From NCBI GenBank assembly GCA_017620345.1, contig JAFZQP010000066.1:1-22055 (forward strand): 22,055 nt of DNA, written 5' to 3'. A program made the position numbers and the translations under genes. Positions 1-6,841 of the stretch are shown here, in pieces (within the stretch, counting starts at the first letter, position 1; each line of letters begins with the position of its first letter). This DNA is from Lachnospiraceae bacterium. GTDB taxonomy: Bacteria; Bacillota_A; Clostridia; Lachnospirales; Lachnospiraceae. The notes under the pieces were generated by a model that had not been told where the DNA came from, searched no databases, and saw nothing but the letters and a program-made list of their open reading frames with translations.

Positions 1-57
1 ACTGTTTTCATCAAGCAAACTTGCGATACGTTTGCCTGCAAGTGAAGAATTACTCAT
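1..57 (-). CDS. 5' end of a gene running out of the window; possible biotin-dependent carboxyltransferase subunit
   Basis: Nineteen codons are visible, reading MSNSSLAGKRIASLLDENS, from an ATG at 55-57; the rest lies beyond the left edge. A clear Shine-Dalgarno (GGAGG, 7 nt from the ATG) and a TGn-extended -10 element upstream support a real start. The combination of a short flexible start with a KRIASLLDENS-like stretch resembles the N-terminus of acyl-CoA carboxylase or decarboxylase carboxyltransferase (alpha/beta-fused) subunits, where this segment precedes the conserved 'F-EIG' stretch. That function is a recollection from a very short peptide and is tentative. A biotin-protein ligase elsewhere in the window (7296-8045) would be consistent with a biotin enzyme but does not prove it. 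That a gene starts here is much surer than what it encodes. Confidence 0.6.
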   Translation of the reverse strand, partial: MSNSSLAGKRIASLLDENS

Positions 58-110
58 TGCAAAACCTCCATAAAAAGATTAATTAAATCCGTGATATACG
101 CACTTTTGTT

Positions 111-119
111 ATTTTAACA
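111..119 (-). promoter_or_regulatory. Extended -10 promoter for the gene at the left edge
   Basis: On the minus strand there is TGTTAAAAT, i.e. a TGn motif directly in front of TAAAAT (111-116). The -35 region is poor (TATGAA-like), as expected for an extended -10 promoter. It lies just downstream of the scpB terminator and would give a leader of roughly 45 nt before the ATG at 57. I see no riboswitch or operator in that leader. Confidence 0.5.
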
Positions 120-161
120 TAGGAAATCTTTTTTTCATAGCAGAAAATCATAATAAAAAGG

Positions 162-191
162 AAAAAATAAAAGAGACCGCAAGGTCTCTTT
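162..191 (-). terminator. Intrinsic terminator of the scpA-scpB transcript
   Basis: On the minus strand AAAGAGACC pairs perfectly with GGTCTCTTT around a TTGC tetraloop (170-191) and is followed by TATTTTTT. The scpB stop codon TAA (190-192) overlaps the base of the 5' stem arm, so there is essentially no 3' untranslated spacer. Confidence 0.92.
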
Positions 192-852
192 AAATATCGA
201 GTTTCAGTTGTATCTCTTCCGCCGCTTCCTTCTTGAATTCCTCAAGTCTGTCGGGAGCGATATCGGGTAGATCATCTATCGACTTGACTCCGAACGATCT
301 TAAGAACTGTTCCGTTGTTCCAAACAGGAGCGGTCTTCCGGGAGCATTGAGTCTTCCGAGTTCGGTGATGAGTCCGTACTCCAAAAGCTTATTGATCGGG
401 TGATCGCATGATACGCCTCTTATCTTCTCAACCTCGGCTCTTGTTACCGGCTGTTTGTAAGCGATTATCGACAGAGTCTCAAGTGCGGTATCGGACAGAT
501 GCATATTCCTCGGGATCTTGGCTACCTTGATGAGGTATTCATACATATCCGTCTTGGAACACATCTGTACGGAATCATCGAGTTCGACGATCGTAAGTCC
601 GAAATCCTTGTTGCGCTCGTACTTTGCCTTCATCTTTCCGATGATCTCACGGACTTCATCCACGCTGTATCCGGTCGCTGACGACAGTTTAGCAAGTTCA
701 ACGGAATCGCCCATCGCGAATAATATCGCCGAGATCGCGGCTTCCGGATGCTCGGCCTTTTTGACCTCTTCCGCGCTCTTTTCTTCTGCCGGCTCGGCTA
801 TGTCGAGATCATCGATATTCTCTTTTAGAGATTCTTCGAAATCCTTTTTCAT
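190..852 (-). CDS. scpB: Segregation and condensation protein ScpB
   Basis: 220 aa. ScpB is a kleisin-interacting (KITE) dimer that binds ScpA in the SMC-ScpAB condensin complex, which helps organise and segregate newly replicated chromosomes. The ScpB body begins near residue 37 (EAAISAILFAMGDSV) and continues through the winged-helix core, including LSDTALETLSIIAYKQPVTR and GRPLLFGTTEQFLRSFG, both typical of the family. The first ~35 residues form an acidic, Glu/Lys-rich extension that is probably disordered. The ATG at 850-852 has only a weak Shine-Dalgarno (AAGAAAG, about 9 nt away), possibly because the upstream DNA belongs to an inserted element (878-1076) separating the gene from its usual neighbour scpA. 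Transcription ends at the terminator overlapping the stop codon. Confidence 0.96.
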   Translation of the reverse strand: MKKDFEESLKENIDDLDIAEPAEEKSAEEVKKAEHPEAAISAILFAMGDSVELAKLSSATGYSVDEVREIIGKMKAKYERNKDFGLTIVELDDSVQMCSKTDMYEYLIKVAKIPRNMHLSDTALETLSIIAYKQPVTRAEVEKIRGVSCDHPINKLLEYGLITELGRLNAPGRPLLFGTTEQFLRSFGVKSIDDLPDIAPDRLEEFKKEAAEEIQLKLDI

Positions 853-877
853 ATAATTAGTCTTTCTTATATTTCCG

Positions 878-1076
878 TTGCGTGATCATAGCAATTTCCT
901 CGAAAACACGCTCTCGCTCTTGTTCGGTGCGTAGCGTATGTCGAGATTGCGGAGCAATCTTGACACGGCGACATCTGCTTTGCAGATGTTGTACCGACGC
1001 TCTTCGCCAGAGTGGCATCCCGCATGAATGCGGGATATCATTCACACGGTTTTCTCGGAAATTCTATATCGCGCAA
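878..1076. repeat. Structured inverted-repeat element inserted between scpA and scpB
   Basis: Left arm 878-907 and right arm 1049-1076 are imperfect inverted repeats: the cores AATTTCCTCGAAAAC (893-907) and GTTTTCTCGGAAATT (1049-1063) match except for two adjacent positions, and outside them TTGCG matches CGCAA. Read as minus-strand RNA the two mismatches make a symmetrical 5'-GA-3'/5'-GA-3' internal loop. Inside the arms lie strong local hairpins: ATCCCGCAT/ATGCGGGAT (1018-1037), ACATCTGC-TTT-GCAGATGT (971-989) and AGATTGC-GGA-GCAATCT (944-960), plus a weaker CGCTCT/AGAGTG (998-1014) and an ACGCT/AGCGT pairing. scpA and scpB are normally adjacent or overlapping, so the 248 nt gap is an insertion. 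The overall plan resembles ERIC/MITE-type dispersed repeats or a multi-branched RNA. The 62-codon ORF through it (857-1045) is not accepted as a gene. Confidence 0.75.
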
Positions 1077-1100
1077 CTAGGTTATATTTAAAATAATTAA

Positions 1101-1847
1101 TTAAGCTGCGAGCGACGTTATCATAATATCATCGAACAGGTTATCCTGCACGATGCGTATCTTCCCGACCTTCATCATCTCGAGCATAACAAGGAACGTC
1201 ACCACTATCTCCATCTTGGTAGGCTGTGCCTCAAGAAGAGCCCTGAACGAGAATCTCTTGTGAGTCCTTACATACATCTCGATGTATAACTGCTTTTCTT
1301 CAAGATTTATCTCATCTTTTTCGATGTTACCGAACTTACTCCTGATCGGGTCGATCTTATCCTTCTGCTTGCGAACGACCGATCTGAATATCTGATTGAG
1401 CCTTGTAAGATCAATATCTCCGACAAGCTTATCGTAGTCTATCGGTTCGACATACTCGAGTACCTCCTTGGGGAGGGTTGCCTGTTTATACACGGATCTT
1501 ACTGCGTCTATCTGGCGGTCCTTGAGTTCGAATGACATATACTTGTACATCTTGTATTCGATCAGCTTCTCAACAAGTTCGGCTCTCGGATCCTCTTCCT
1601 CGCCTTCTTCGTTGACCTCTGCAGGCAGGAGCATCCTTGCCTTGATATCAAGGAGCGTTGCAGCCATGACAAGGAACTCGCTCATCACGTTAAGGTCCTC
1701 GATCTCCATCTGCTTAAGATACTCCAGATACTGATCGGTTATAAGAGCTATCGGGATATCGTATATATCAACCTTGTTCTTCTCGATAAGATGAAGCAAC
1801 AGATCGAGAGGTCCTTCAAATTTTTCCAGTTTAACATTGATCGCCAT
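1101..1847 (-). CDS. scpA: Segregation and condensation protein ScpA
   Basis: 248 aa, the usual ScpA length. ScpA is the bacterial kleisin bridging the SMC head domains and recruiting the ScpB dimer. The N-terminus carries the hallmark KLEKFEGPLDLLLHLIEKNK, followed by YLEYLKQMEIEDLNVMSEFL and the LDIKARMLLP stretch. A Glu-rich linker sits around residues 75-88, and the C-terminal winged helix (from about residue 175: RFSFRALLEAQPTKMEIVVTFLVMLEMMK) is intact. The ATG at 1845-1847 is preceded by a modest GGGGAT Shine-Dalgarno. The gene lies 13 nt after the metallophosphoesterase stop, so it shares that gene's transcript. The next gene, scpB, is displaced by the structured element at 878-1076. 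Confidence 0.97.
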   Translation of the reverse strand: MAINVKLEKFEGPLDLLLHLIEKNKVDIYDIPIALITDQYLEYLKQMEIEDLNVMSEFLVMAATLLDIKARMLLPAEVNEEGEEEDPRAELVEKLIEYKMYKYMSFELKDRQIDAVRSVYKQATLPKEVLEYVEPIDYDKLVGDIDLTRLNQIFRSVVRKQKDKIDPIRSKFGNIEKDEINLEEKQLYIEMYVRTHKRFSFRALLEAQPTKMEIVVTFLVMLEMMKVGKIRIVQDNLFDDIMITSLAA

Positions 1848-1860
1848 TTTCTGATCCCCA

Positions 1861-2748
1861 TTAATCCTCAGTTTTTCCGGTGACAGTGACCGAAACTATC
1901 TCGGCCTTATTAAATATCCTGAGCGGTATCGAATGCCATCCTATACCGCGGCTGACTATCATCGTTGTATCATGCTTGGAATATATCCCGAAGTCATACT
2001 TCGGAAACAGTTCAAGCTGTGGCGAGATAACGCCGCCGATACCAGGCAGTACGATTATCCCTCCGTGAAGGTGGCCTGATAACACAAGATCCGGACCCCA
2101 ATCGGCGTATTCATCAAAATGATCGGGACTATGGGCTATAAGTATGTTATACCTGCGTTCATCAATGCTGCCCAGGACATCTCTCATTTGTCCGTCCGGT
2201 ATCTTTTCGACCGCAAATCGTTTATAGTAATCCATCGGAAGATCGTACCCGTAAACAGTCAGATTCTTTTCGGGCAGATCGATATGATCGTCTGAAAGGA
2301 GCCGTATACCGCACTCTCTCACAAAGCGTTCAAACTCTTCATATTTTCCGGGATACTTGTCCTTATCGAGCCTGTATCGCTGCTCGTGATTACCGAGCCC
2401 GCAATAAACCGTATAACGCGATGACAGTTTACGCATAAGATCAAAGGCGTTGTCAGGATGCCGTGATGACCTGTAACATGTGATCATATCTCCCGCAAGT
2501 ATAACAAAATCAGGTGAGACCTCATCTATCGCTTTAAGGAGCCCCTCATTATGATCATGCGTCACATCGGTATCATGCATGTCGCTGAGCATGACAAACT
2601 TTACCGCAGTCCCTATGTTCTTTGCAGTCTGTAGTTCATATTCGACTATGTTATATCCGCTGCTCTGTCTGTATATGAATATGACAAGAACAAGAACGAG
2701 GACAGCTATCACCGCACAGATCAAAACAGTCAGGTCAATCCTTTGCAA
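1861..2748 (-). CDS. Membrane-anchored calcineurin-like metallophosphoesterase
   Basis: 295 aa. A single hydrophobic segment (about residues 7-26) anchors the protein, with the catalytic domain probably outside the cytoplasm. The dinuclear metal site is complete: D56 and H58 (SDMHDTD), D87 (AGDM), N120-H121 (GNHE), H206 and the GHLHGG motif with H226/H228. The layout matches YkuE/YaeI-type phosphoesterases; the substrate cannot be told from sequence. The first in-frame start is a TTG at 2748. An in-frame stop lies about nine codons upstream with no ATG between, and starting at a later ATG would lose the membrane anchor, so TTG is the best choice although no good Shine-Dalgarno is seen. It is the first gene of the scpA-scpB transcript, driven by an extended -10 promoter at 2789-2797. 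Confidence 0.87.
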   Translation of the reverse strand: MQRIDLTVLICAVIAVLVLVLVIFIYRQSSGYNIVEYELQTAKNIGTAVKFVMLSDMHDTDVTHDHNEGLLKAIDEVSPDFVILAGDMITCYRSSRHPDNAFDLMRKLSSRYTVYCGLGNHEQRYRLDKDKYPGKYEEFERFVRECGIRLLSDDHIDLPEKNLTVYGYDLPMDYYKRFAVEKIPDGQMRDVLGSIDERRYNILIAHSPDHFDEYADWGPDLVLSGHLHGGIIVLPGIGGVISPQLELFPKYDFGIYSKHDTTMIVSRGIGWHSIPLRIFNKAEIVSVTVTGKTED

Positions 2749-2788
2749 TATTTTGTTATCCGCAGAGGCGGCTTATACAACATATGGT

Positions 2789-2797
2789 ATTATAGCA
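2789..2797 (-). promoter_or_regulatory. Extended -10 promoter for the phosphoesterase-scpA-scpB transcript
   Basis: The minus strand shows TGCTATAAT: a perfect TATAAT (2789-2794) with TGn in front. No good -35 lies 17 nt upstream (a T-rich tract instead). It sits between the rpsU terminator and the TTG start at 2748, predicting a leader of about 35 nt that contains a small CCGC/GCGG hairpin (2760-2771). Confidence 0.7.
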
Positions 2798-2844
2798 CGG
2801 CTCTTCAAATAAAAAAAGAGGAAATTTTCAAAATTGAGTGCAAT

Positions 2845-2868
2845 AAAAAACCCCCGGAAAACCGGGGG
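2845..2868 (-). terminator. Intrinsic terminator of rpsU
   Basis: On the minus strand CCCCCGG-TTTT-CCGGGGG forms a 7 bp all-G/C stem with a four-base loop, followed by a run of six T residues. It starts 6 nt after the rpsU stop codon and separates rpsU from the downstream phosphoesterase transcript. Confidence 0.95.
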
Positions 2869-2874
2869 TAAAGA

Positions 2875-3051
2875 TCAATTGTACTTTCTTTTTCTGGCAG
2901 CTTCAGACTTCTTCTTACGCTTTACGCTGGGCTTCTCATAGTGCTCTCTCTTACGGATCTCCTGCTGGATACCCGCCTTAGCACAACTTCTCTTGAAGCG
3001 ACGTAACGCACTGTCTAAGCTTTCGTTTTCTTTTACGATTACTTCTGCCAT
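2875..3051 (-). CDS. rpsU: 30S ribosomal protein S21
   Basis: 58 aa, typical for S21. The protein begins [20 protein letters not shown] and ends in a lysine/arginine-rich tail (EAARKRKYN); the [11 protein letters not shown] and KREHYEKPS stretches are diagnostic. S21 sits on the small subunit near the anti-Shine-Dalgarno region and helps initiation. The ATG at 3049-3051 has a strong Shine-Dalgarno (GGGGAGG, 8 nt away). The gene has its own near-consensus promoter at 3119-3147 and its own terminator, but since nothing terminates transcription after alaS it may also receive read-through from that operon. The gene is about 0.18 kb and easily missed by length-filtered gene finding. Confidence 0.98.
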   Translation of the reverse strand: MAEVIVKENESLDSALRRFKRSCAKAGIQQEIRKREHYEKPSVKRKKKSEAARKRKYN

Positions 3052-3118
3052 CTTCCAAACCTCCCCTCAAGTCATAGATTGTGCTAACCCTCGGGTCTTA
3101 AAAAACTGCACTGACAAG

Positions 3119-3147
3119 ATTATAATAATAACTTTTTCAATAGTCAA
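3119..3147 (-). promoter_or_regulatory. Sigma-A-type promoter of rpsU
   Basis: The minus strand reads TTGACT (-35, 3142-3147), exactly 17 nt, then TATAAT (-10, 3119-3124). It lies 13 nt past the alaS stop codon. The leader to the rpsU ATG is roughly 60 nt, longer than the others in this window, but I see no clear fold in it. Confidence 0.9.
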
Positions 3148-3159
3148 GAAAAATATGAA

Positions 3160-5811
3160 CTACAGCATCTCTTCCAGTAATGTCTGAGCCTTTACAAGCA
3201 TATCGTCCATTCCCGCAGGGTTCTTTCCGCCGGCCTGAGCCATATTGGGACGTCCTCCACCGCCACCGCCTACAAGCGGAGCCAGTTTCTTGATCAGATT
3301 TCCCGCATGAGCCCCTGCCGCGATCGCTCCATCGGCAGCCATAACAACAAGATTTACCTTGCCGTCGTTTTCCGAGCACAGAACAAATACACCTTTTTCA
3401 TATTTTTCTTTCATCTGATCGGCAAGGTCACGAAGTGCGTTCATATCCGCAGACGGAACGCTTGTTGCTATAAGATCGACACCTTTAACGCTGCAAACCT
3501 TGGAATCCATATCGCCGACCGCATCTTTCGCAGCCTTTGAACGCAGTGACTCAAGTTCCGAGTTAAGGCTCTTTATCTCGGCAGTCATCTTGGAGAGCCT
3601 GTCCGTAAGAGTTGCCGGCGTTGCTTTAACAGCTGCGGCAGCATCGCTTAAGTCTGACTCAAGCTTTCTGTAATACCTGAGCACATTATCTCCCGTGATA
3701 CCCTCTATTCTTCTGACACCGGCAGCTATACCACTCTCAGACAGTATCTTGAAGCAATGTATCATACCTGTTGATGATACATGTGTTCCTCCGCACAGCT
3801 CCTTGGAAAAATCACCCATTTTGACAACGCGTACAACGTCCCCGTATTTTTCTCCGAACAATGCCATGGCACCTGACTTTTTGGCATCCTCTATCGACAT
3901 AACATCCGTAACCACATCAAGGTTTTCCATGATCTTTTCATTGACCAGATCTTCCGTCCGAAGGATCTCATCATGTGTCATTGCCCTGTCGAACGAAAAA
4001 TCAAACCTTGTCCTGTCTGCATCCTGATATGAACCCTGCTGCTTGACTTCATCTCCGAGCACTGTCTGAAGTGCTTTCTGCAGAAGATGCGTTGCCGAAT
4101 GGTTCATGCATGTTCTTGTTCGCAGATCCTTATCAACACTTAAAGTAACCTTATCACCTGTTTTGAATCCGCCGGACACTACCGTTCCGACATGACCTAC
4201 TCTTCCACCCGCAAGTTTAATCGTATCTTTTACTGCAAATTCTGCGCCCGCATTTTGCGTGATCGTACCGTGATCTCCTTTCTGTCCGCCCATTGTCGCA
4301 TAGAAAGGTGTTCTGTCGGTAACTATTATGCATTCACATCCCGTCTTTACTTCATCAACAAGAGCATCCGTTGCTATGGCAACTACAGTGCCTGTATCTT
4401 CCGTTTTCTCATAACCCGTAAATTCGGACACAACAGACTCATCAAGGCCTTCAAAGACAGTATCATCCTCCGATGATCTGATCGCAAAGCTCGCGCCCTC
4501 TCTTGCCTTCTGCTTCTGTTCCTCCATGGCCGCAGCAAATCCGTCCTCATCAACCTTAAGGCCTTTTTCTTCTGCCATCTCGACAGTCAGCTCAAGAGGG
4601 AACCCGAATGTATCGTACAGGTAGAATGCATCTTTTCCCGCAATGCACTTGTCTGATGAATCTTTATTTCTGTCGAGGATCTTGACGAATTCCTTCATAC
4701 CGTTCTCTATCGTTGCCGAAAAACGGTCGATCTCCTTCTTCAGTTCGCCAAGTACGAATTCCCTGTTTGAAACAAGATTCGGATAAGATTCACTGTATAC
4801 GTCATCTATGAATATACCTGCTATCGCAAGAAGGTCTTCTGTCTTAAGCCCGAGAAGTCTTCCATGGCGCACAGCGCGTCTTATCAGTCGCCTTAGAACA
4901 TATCCCGCACCACCGTTTGCCGGAACAAGTCTTGCCTCATCACCTATGAGCATGACCGAAGTCCGAAGATGATCGGACAGAACTCGCATGGAGCGTGTCT
5001 TTTTCTCATCGCTGTCATATGATGTGCCGGATGCCTTTTCTATATAGGCTATGGCAGGCGCGAACAGATCGGTCCTGTATACATCCTTTGTACCGTTGAG
5101 AAATGCAAGTATCCTTTCAAGTCCCCATCCGGTATCTACATTCTTCTTCGCAAGCGGGGTCAGATGTCCGTCTTTATGCTTCTCATACTGCATGAACACA
5201 TCGTTTCCAAGCTCTGTATATTTTCCGCACGAACACCCGGGGCCGCAATCAGGACCGCAATCAGGTACATCAGCGATATAGAACATCTCGGAATCCGGTC
5301 CGCAAGGTCCGTATTCAAGTCCCCACCAGTTATCCTCTGCAGGAAGATAATATATATTCTCCGGCTTGAAACCGGACTTAATACGGCACTGTGCACCTTC
5401 CTCATCTCTCGGTGCATTCTCATCTCCCGCGAACACGGTTGCTGCGAGATGGTCGCTGTCAAAACCGAACACACCTGTCAGAAGCTCATAACTCCATTTG
5501 CATCTGTCTTCCTTGAAATAATCTCCAAGACTCCAGCTTCCCATCATCTCAAAGAAAGTAACATGAGATCTGTCGCCAACCGAATCAATATCGTTTGTCC
5601 GCACACAACCCTGAACGTTGCAGAGCCTTGTTCCCATCGGATGGGTCTTGCCGAGAAGATACGGCATCAGCGGCTGCATTCCCGCAACATTGAACATGAC
5701 ACCCGTTGAACCGTCGGATACGAGCGAGACCGCACCGACATCAACGTGTCCTCTTTCCTTGTAAAATTCTTTCCATGTATTTCTGAGTTCTTTTGAAGTA
5801 AACTGTTTCAT
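3160..5811 (-). CDS. alaS: Alanyl-tRNA synthetase
   Basis: 883 aa, a full-length AlaRS that charges tRNA-Ala. Domains in order: class II catalytic core (about 1-260), tRNA-recognition helical region, editing domain with the metal ligands H571 and H575 (HSATH) and C673/H677 (CGGTH), then the coiled-coil and glycine-rich C-Ala domain (GGGGGGRPNMAQAGG near the end). The catalytic core is unusual: it has FNVAGMQPLMPYLLG, CVRTNDIDSVGD and MMGSWSLGDYFK where the E. coli type has AGMNQF and LGNFSFGDYF, and it carries a four-cysteine insertion C185-C189-C193-C195 (CGPDCGPGCSCG). The ATG at 5809-5811 is chosen because AGGAG lies just upstream and translation matches the family from MKQFTSKELR; an in-frame upstream extension overlaps asnA and is rejected. 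The gap to the asnA stop is 8 nt, indicating one operon. There is no T-box leader. Confidence 0.97.
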   Translation of the reverse strand: MKQFTSKELRNTWKEFYKERGHVDVGAVSLVSDGSTGVMFNVAGMQPLMPYLLGKTHPMGTRLCNVQGCVRTNDIDSVGDRSHVTFFEMMGSWSLGDYFKEDRCKWSYELLTGVFGFDSDHLAATVFAGDENAPRDEEGAQCRIKSGFKPENIYYLPAEDNWWGLEYGPCGPDSEMFYIADVPDCGPDCGPGCSCGKYTELGNDVFMQYEKHKDGHLTPLAKKNVDTGWGLERILAFLNGTKDVYRTDLFAPAIAYIEKASGTSYDSDEKKTRSMRVLSDHLRTSVMLIGDEARLVPANGGAGYVLRRLIRRAVRHGRLLGLKTEDLLAIAGIFIDDVYSESYPNLVSNREFVLGELKKEIDRFSATIENGMKEFVKILDRNKDSSDKCIAGKDAFYLYDTFGFPLELTVEMAEEKGLKVDEDGFAAAMEEQKQKAREGASFAIRSSEDDTVFEGLDESVVSEFTGYEKTEDTGTVVAIATDALVDEVKTGCECIIVTDRTPFYATMGGQKGDHGTITQNAGAEFAVKDTIKLAGGRVGHVGTVVSGGFKTGDKVTLSVDKDLRTRTCMNHSATHLLQKALQTVLGDEVKQQGSYQDADRTRFDFSFDRAMTHDEILRTEDLVNEKIMENLDVVTDVMSIEDAKKSGAMALFGEKYGDVVRVVKMGDFSKELCGGTHVSSTGMIHCFKILSESGIAAGVRRIEGITGDNVLRYYRKLESDLSDAAAAVKATPATLTDRLSKMTAEIKSLNSELESLRSKAAKDAVGDMDSKVCSVKGVDLIATSVPSADMNALRDLADQMKEKYEKGVFVLCSENDGKVNLVVMAADGAIAAGAHAGNLIKKLAPLVGGGGGGRPNMAQAGGKNPAGMDDMLVKAQTLLEEML

Positions 5812-5819
5812 GATCTCTC

Positions 5820-6827
5820 CTATAATATATTGATACCGGCCGCTTCGGCCTTTTTGATGTCTTCGGGAAGCCATACAGAGCTCTGTACCTCTCCAATATG
5901 TGCTCTTCTCAAAAAGAACATGCATATACGTGACTGGCCGATACCGCCGCCTATCGTATAAGGAAGCTTTCTCTCAAGTATTGCCTTGTGGAACGGAAGT
6001 TTCGCTCTTTCCGTACATTTTGCTTTTTTCAGCTGTGACCGTAGAGATTCCTCATCAACCCTTATACCCATTGATGAGATCTCAAAAGCACTGTCAAGCA
6101 CCGGATAATACGCTATAATATCGCCGTTGAGTGCCCAGTCATCATAATCGGGAGCTCTTCCATCATGAGGCTTTCCGTTTGAAAGCTTATCTCCGATCTG
6201 CATCAGGAATATCGCACCGTATTCTCTCGCGGCCTCGGTTTCCCTCTCCTTCGGAGTAAGATCGGGCCATCTGTCCAAAAGCTCCTGCGTAGTGATAAAC
6301 TTGATATTTTCCGGCAGGATGCACGTGATCTCCGGATGTCTTGAATTTATGAACACCTCAGTATTTCGAAGTGCCGTGTATACCTTTTTGACAACGGTCT
6401 TAAGCGTTGCAACCGTCCTGTCTTTCTGCGCTATTATAAGTTCCCAGTCCCACTGATCAACATACAGTGAATGAAGATTGTCGGTATCCTCATCACGACG
6501 GATCGCCGTCATATCGGTGTACAGGCCTTCACCCTTTTTAAATCCGTAATCACCGAGTGCTTTTCTCTTCCACTTTGCAAGCGAATGTACGATCTCAACC
6601 TCATCGTCACCCTGCTCTCTTATACCGAATCTTACCGGTCGTTCGGTACCGTTTAAGTTGTCATTAAGACCTGATGCCGGTGTTACAAAAAGCGGTGCCG
6701 ACACACGTGTCAGGTTCAGTTCTTTGGCAAGTGCCCTTTCGAAATAGTCTTTTACCTCTTTGATGGCAACCTCTGTCTCTTTAATGGACATGGGGCTTTT
6801 ATAGCCTTCGGGAATGATAATGCTCAT
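5820..6827 (-). CDS. asnA: Aspartate-ammonia ligase (ammonia-dependent asparagine synthetase A)
   Basis: 335 aa, the normal AsnA length. It makes asparagine from aspartate, ammonia and ATP through an aspartyl-AMP intermediate, and its fold resembles class II aspartyl-tRNA synthetase. Characteristic stretches are the RVSAPLFV start of the core, the DNLNGTERPV segment, LHSLYVDQWDWE, the RAPDYDDWALNGDI region, and the C-terminal TIGGGIGQSRICMFFL with the motif 3 arginine. The ATG at 6825-6827 follows an AGGAG Shine-Dalgarno, 14 nt after the hpt stop. Pairing with alaS just downstream (8 nt) makes an amino-acid/tRNA charging operon. AsnA-type enzymes use free ammonia, which fits an ammonia-rich anaerobic gut or rumen habitat (inference). 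Confidence 0.97.
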   Translation of the reverse strand: MSIIIPEGYKSPMSIKETEVAIKEVKDYFERALAKELNLTRVSAPLFVTPASGLNDNLNGTERPVRFGIREQGDDEVEIVHSLAKWKRKALGDYGFKKGEGLYTDMTAIRRDEDTDNLHSLYVDQWDWELIIAQKDRTVATLKTVVKKVYTALRNTEVFINSRHPEITCILPENIKFITTQELLDRWPDLTPKERETEAAREYGAIFLMQIGDKLSNGKPHDGRAPDYDDWALNGDIIAYYPVLDSAFEISSMGIRVDEESLRSQLKKAKCTERAKLPFHKAILERKLPYTIGGGIGQSRICMFFLRRAHIGEVQSSVWLPEDIKKAEAAGINIL

Positions 6828-6841
6828 CTTCTGTCTCCTGT

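Noticed and set aside
857..1045. 62-codon minus-strand ORF between scpA and scpB
   Set aside because: It runs through a hairpin-rich inverted-repeat element, the other two frames are equally open, and the translation shows no recognisable domain; no convincing ribosome binding site was seen.
3087..3096. Small hairpin ACCC-TC-GGGT in the rpsU leader
   Set aside because: Four base pairs with a two-base loop is sterically poor; no known S21 leader fold is recognised.
5812..5925. 38-codon upstream extension of alaS
   Set aside because: It overlaps the asnA coding region, the peptide does not resemble AlaRS, and the ATG at 5811 has a good Shine-Dalgarno.
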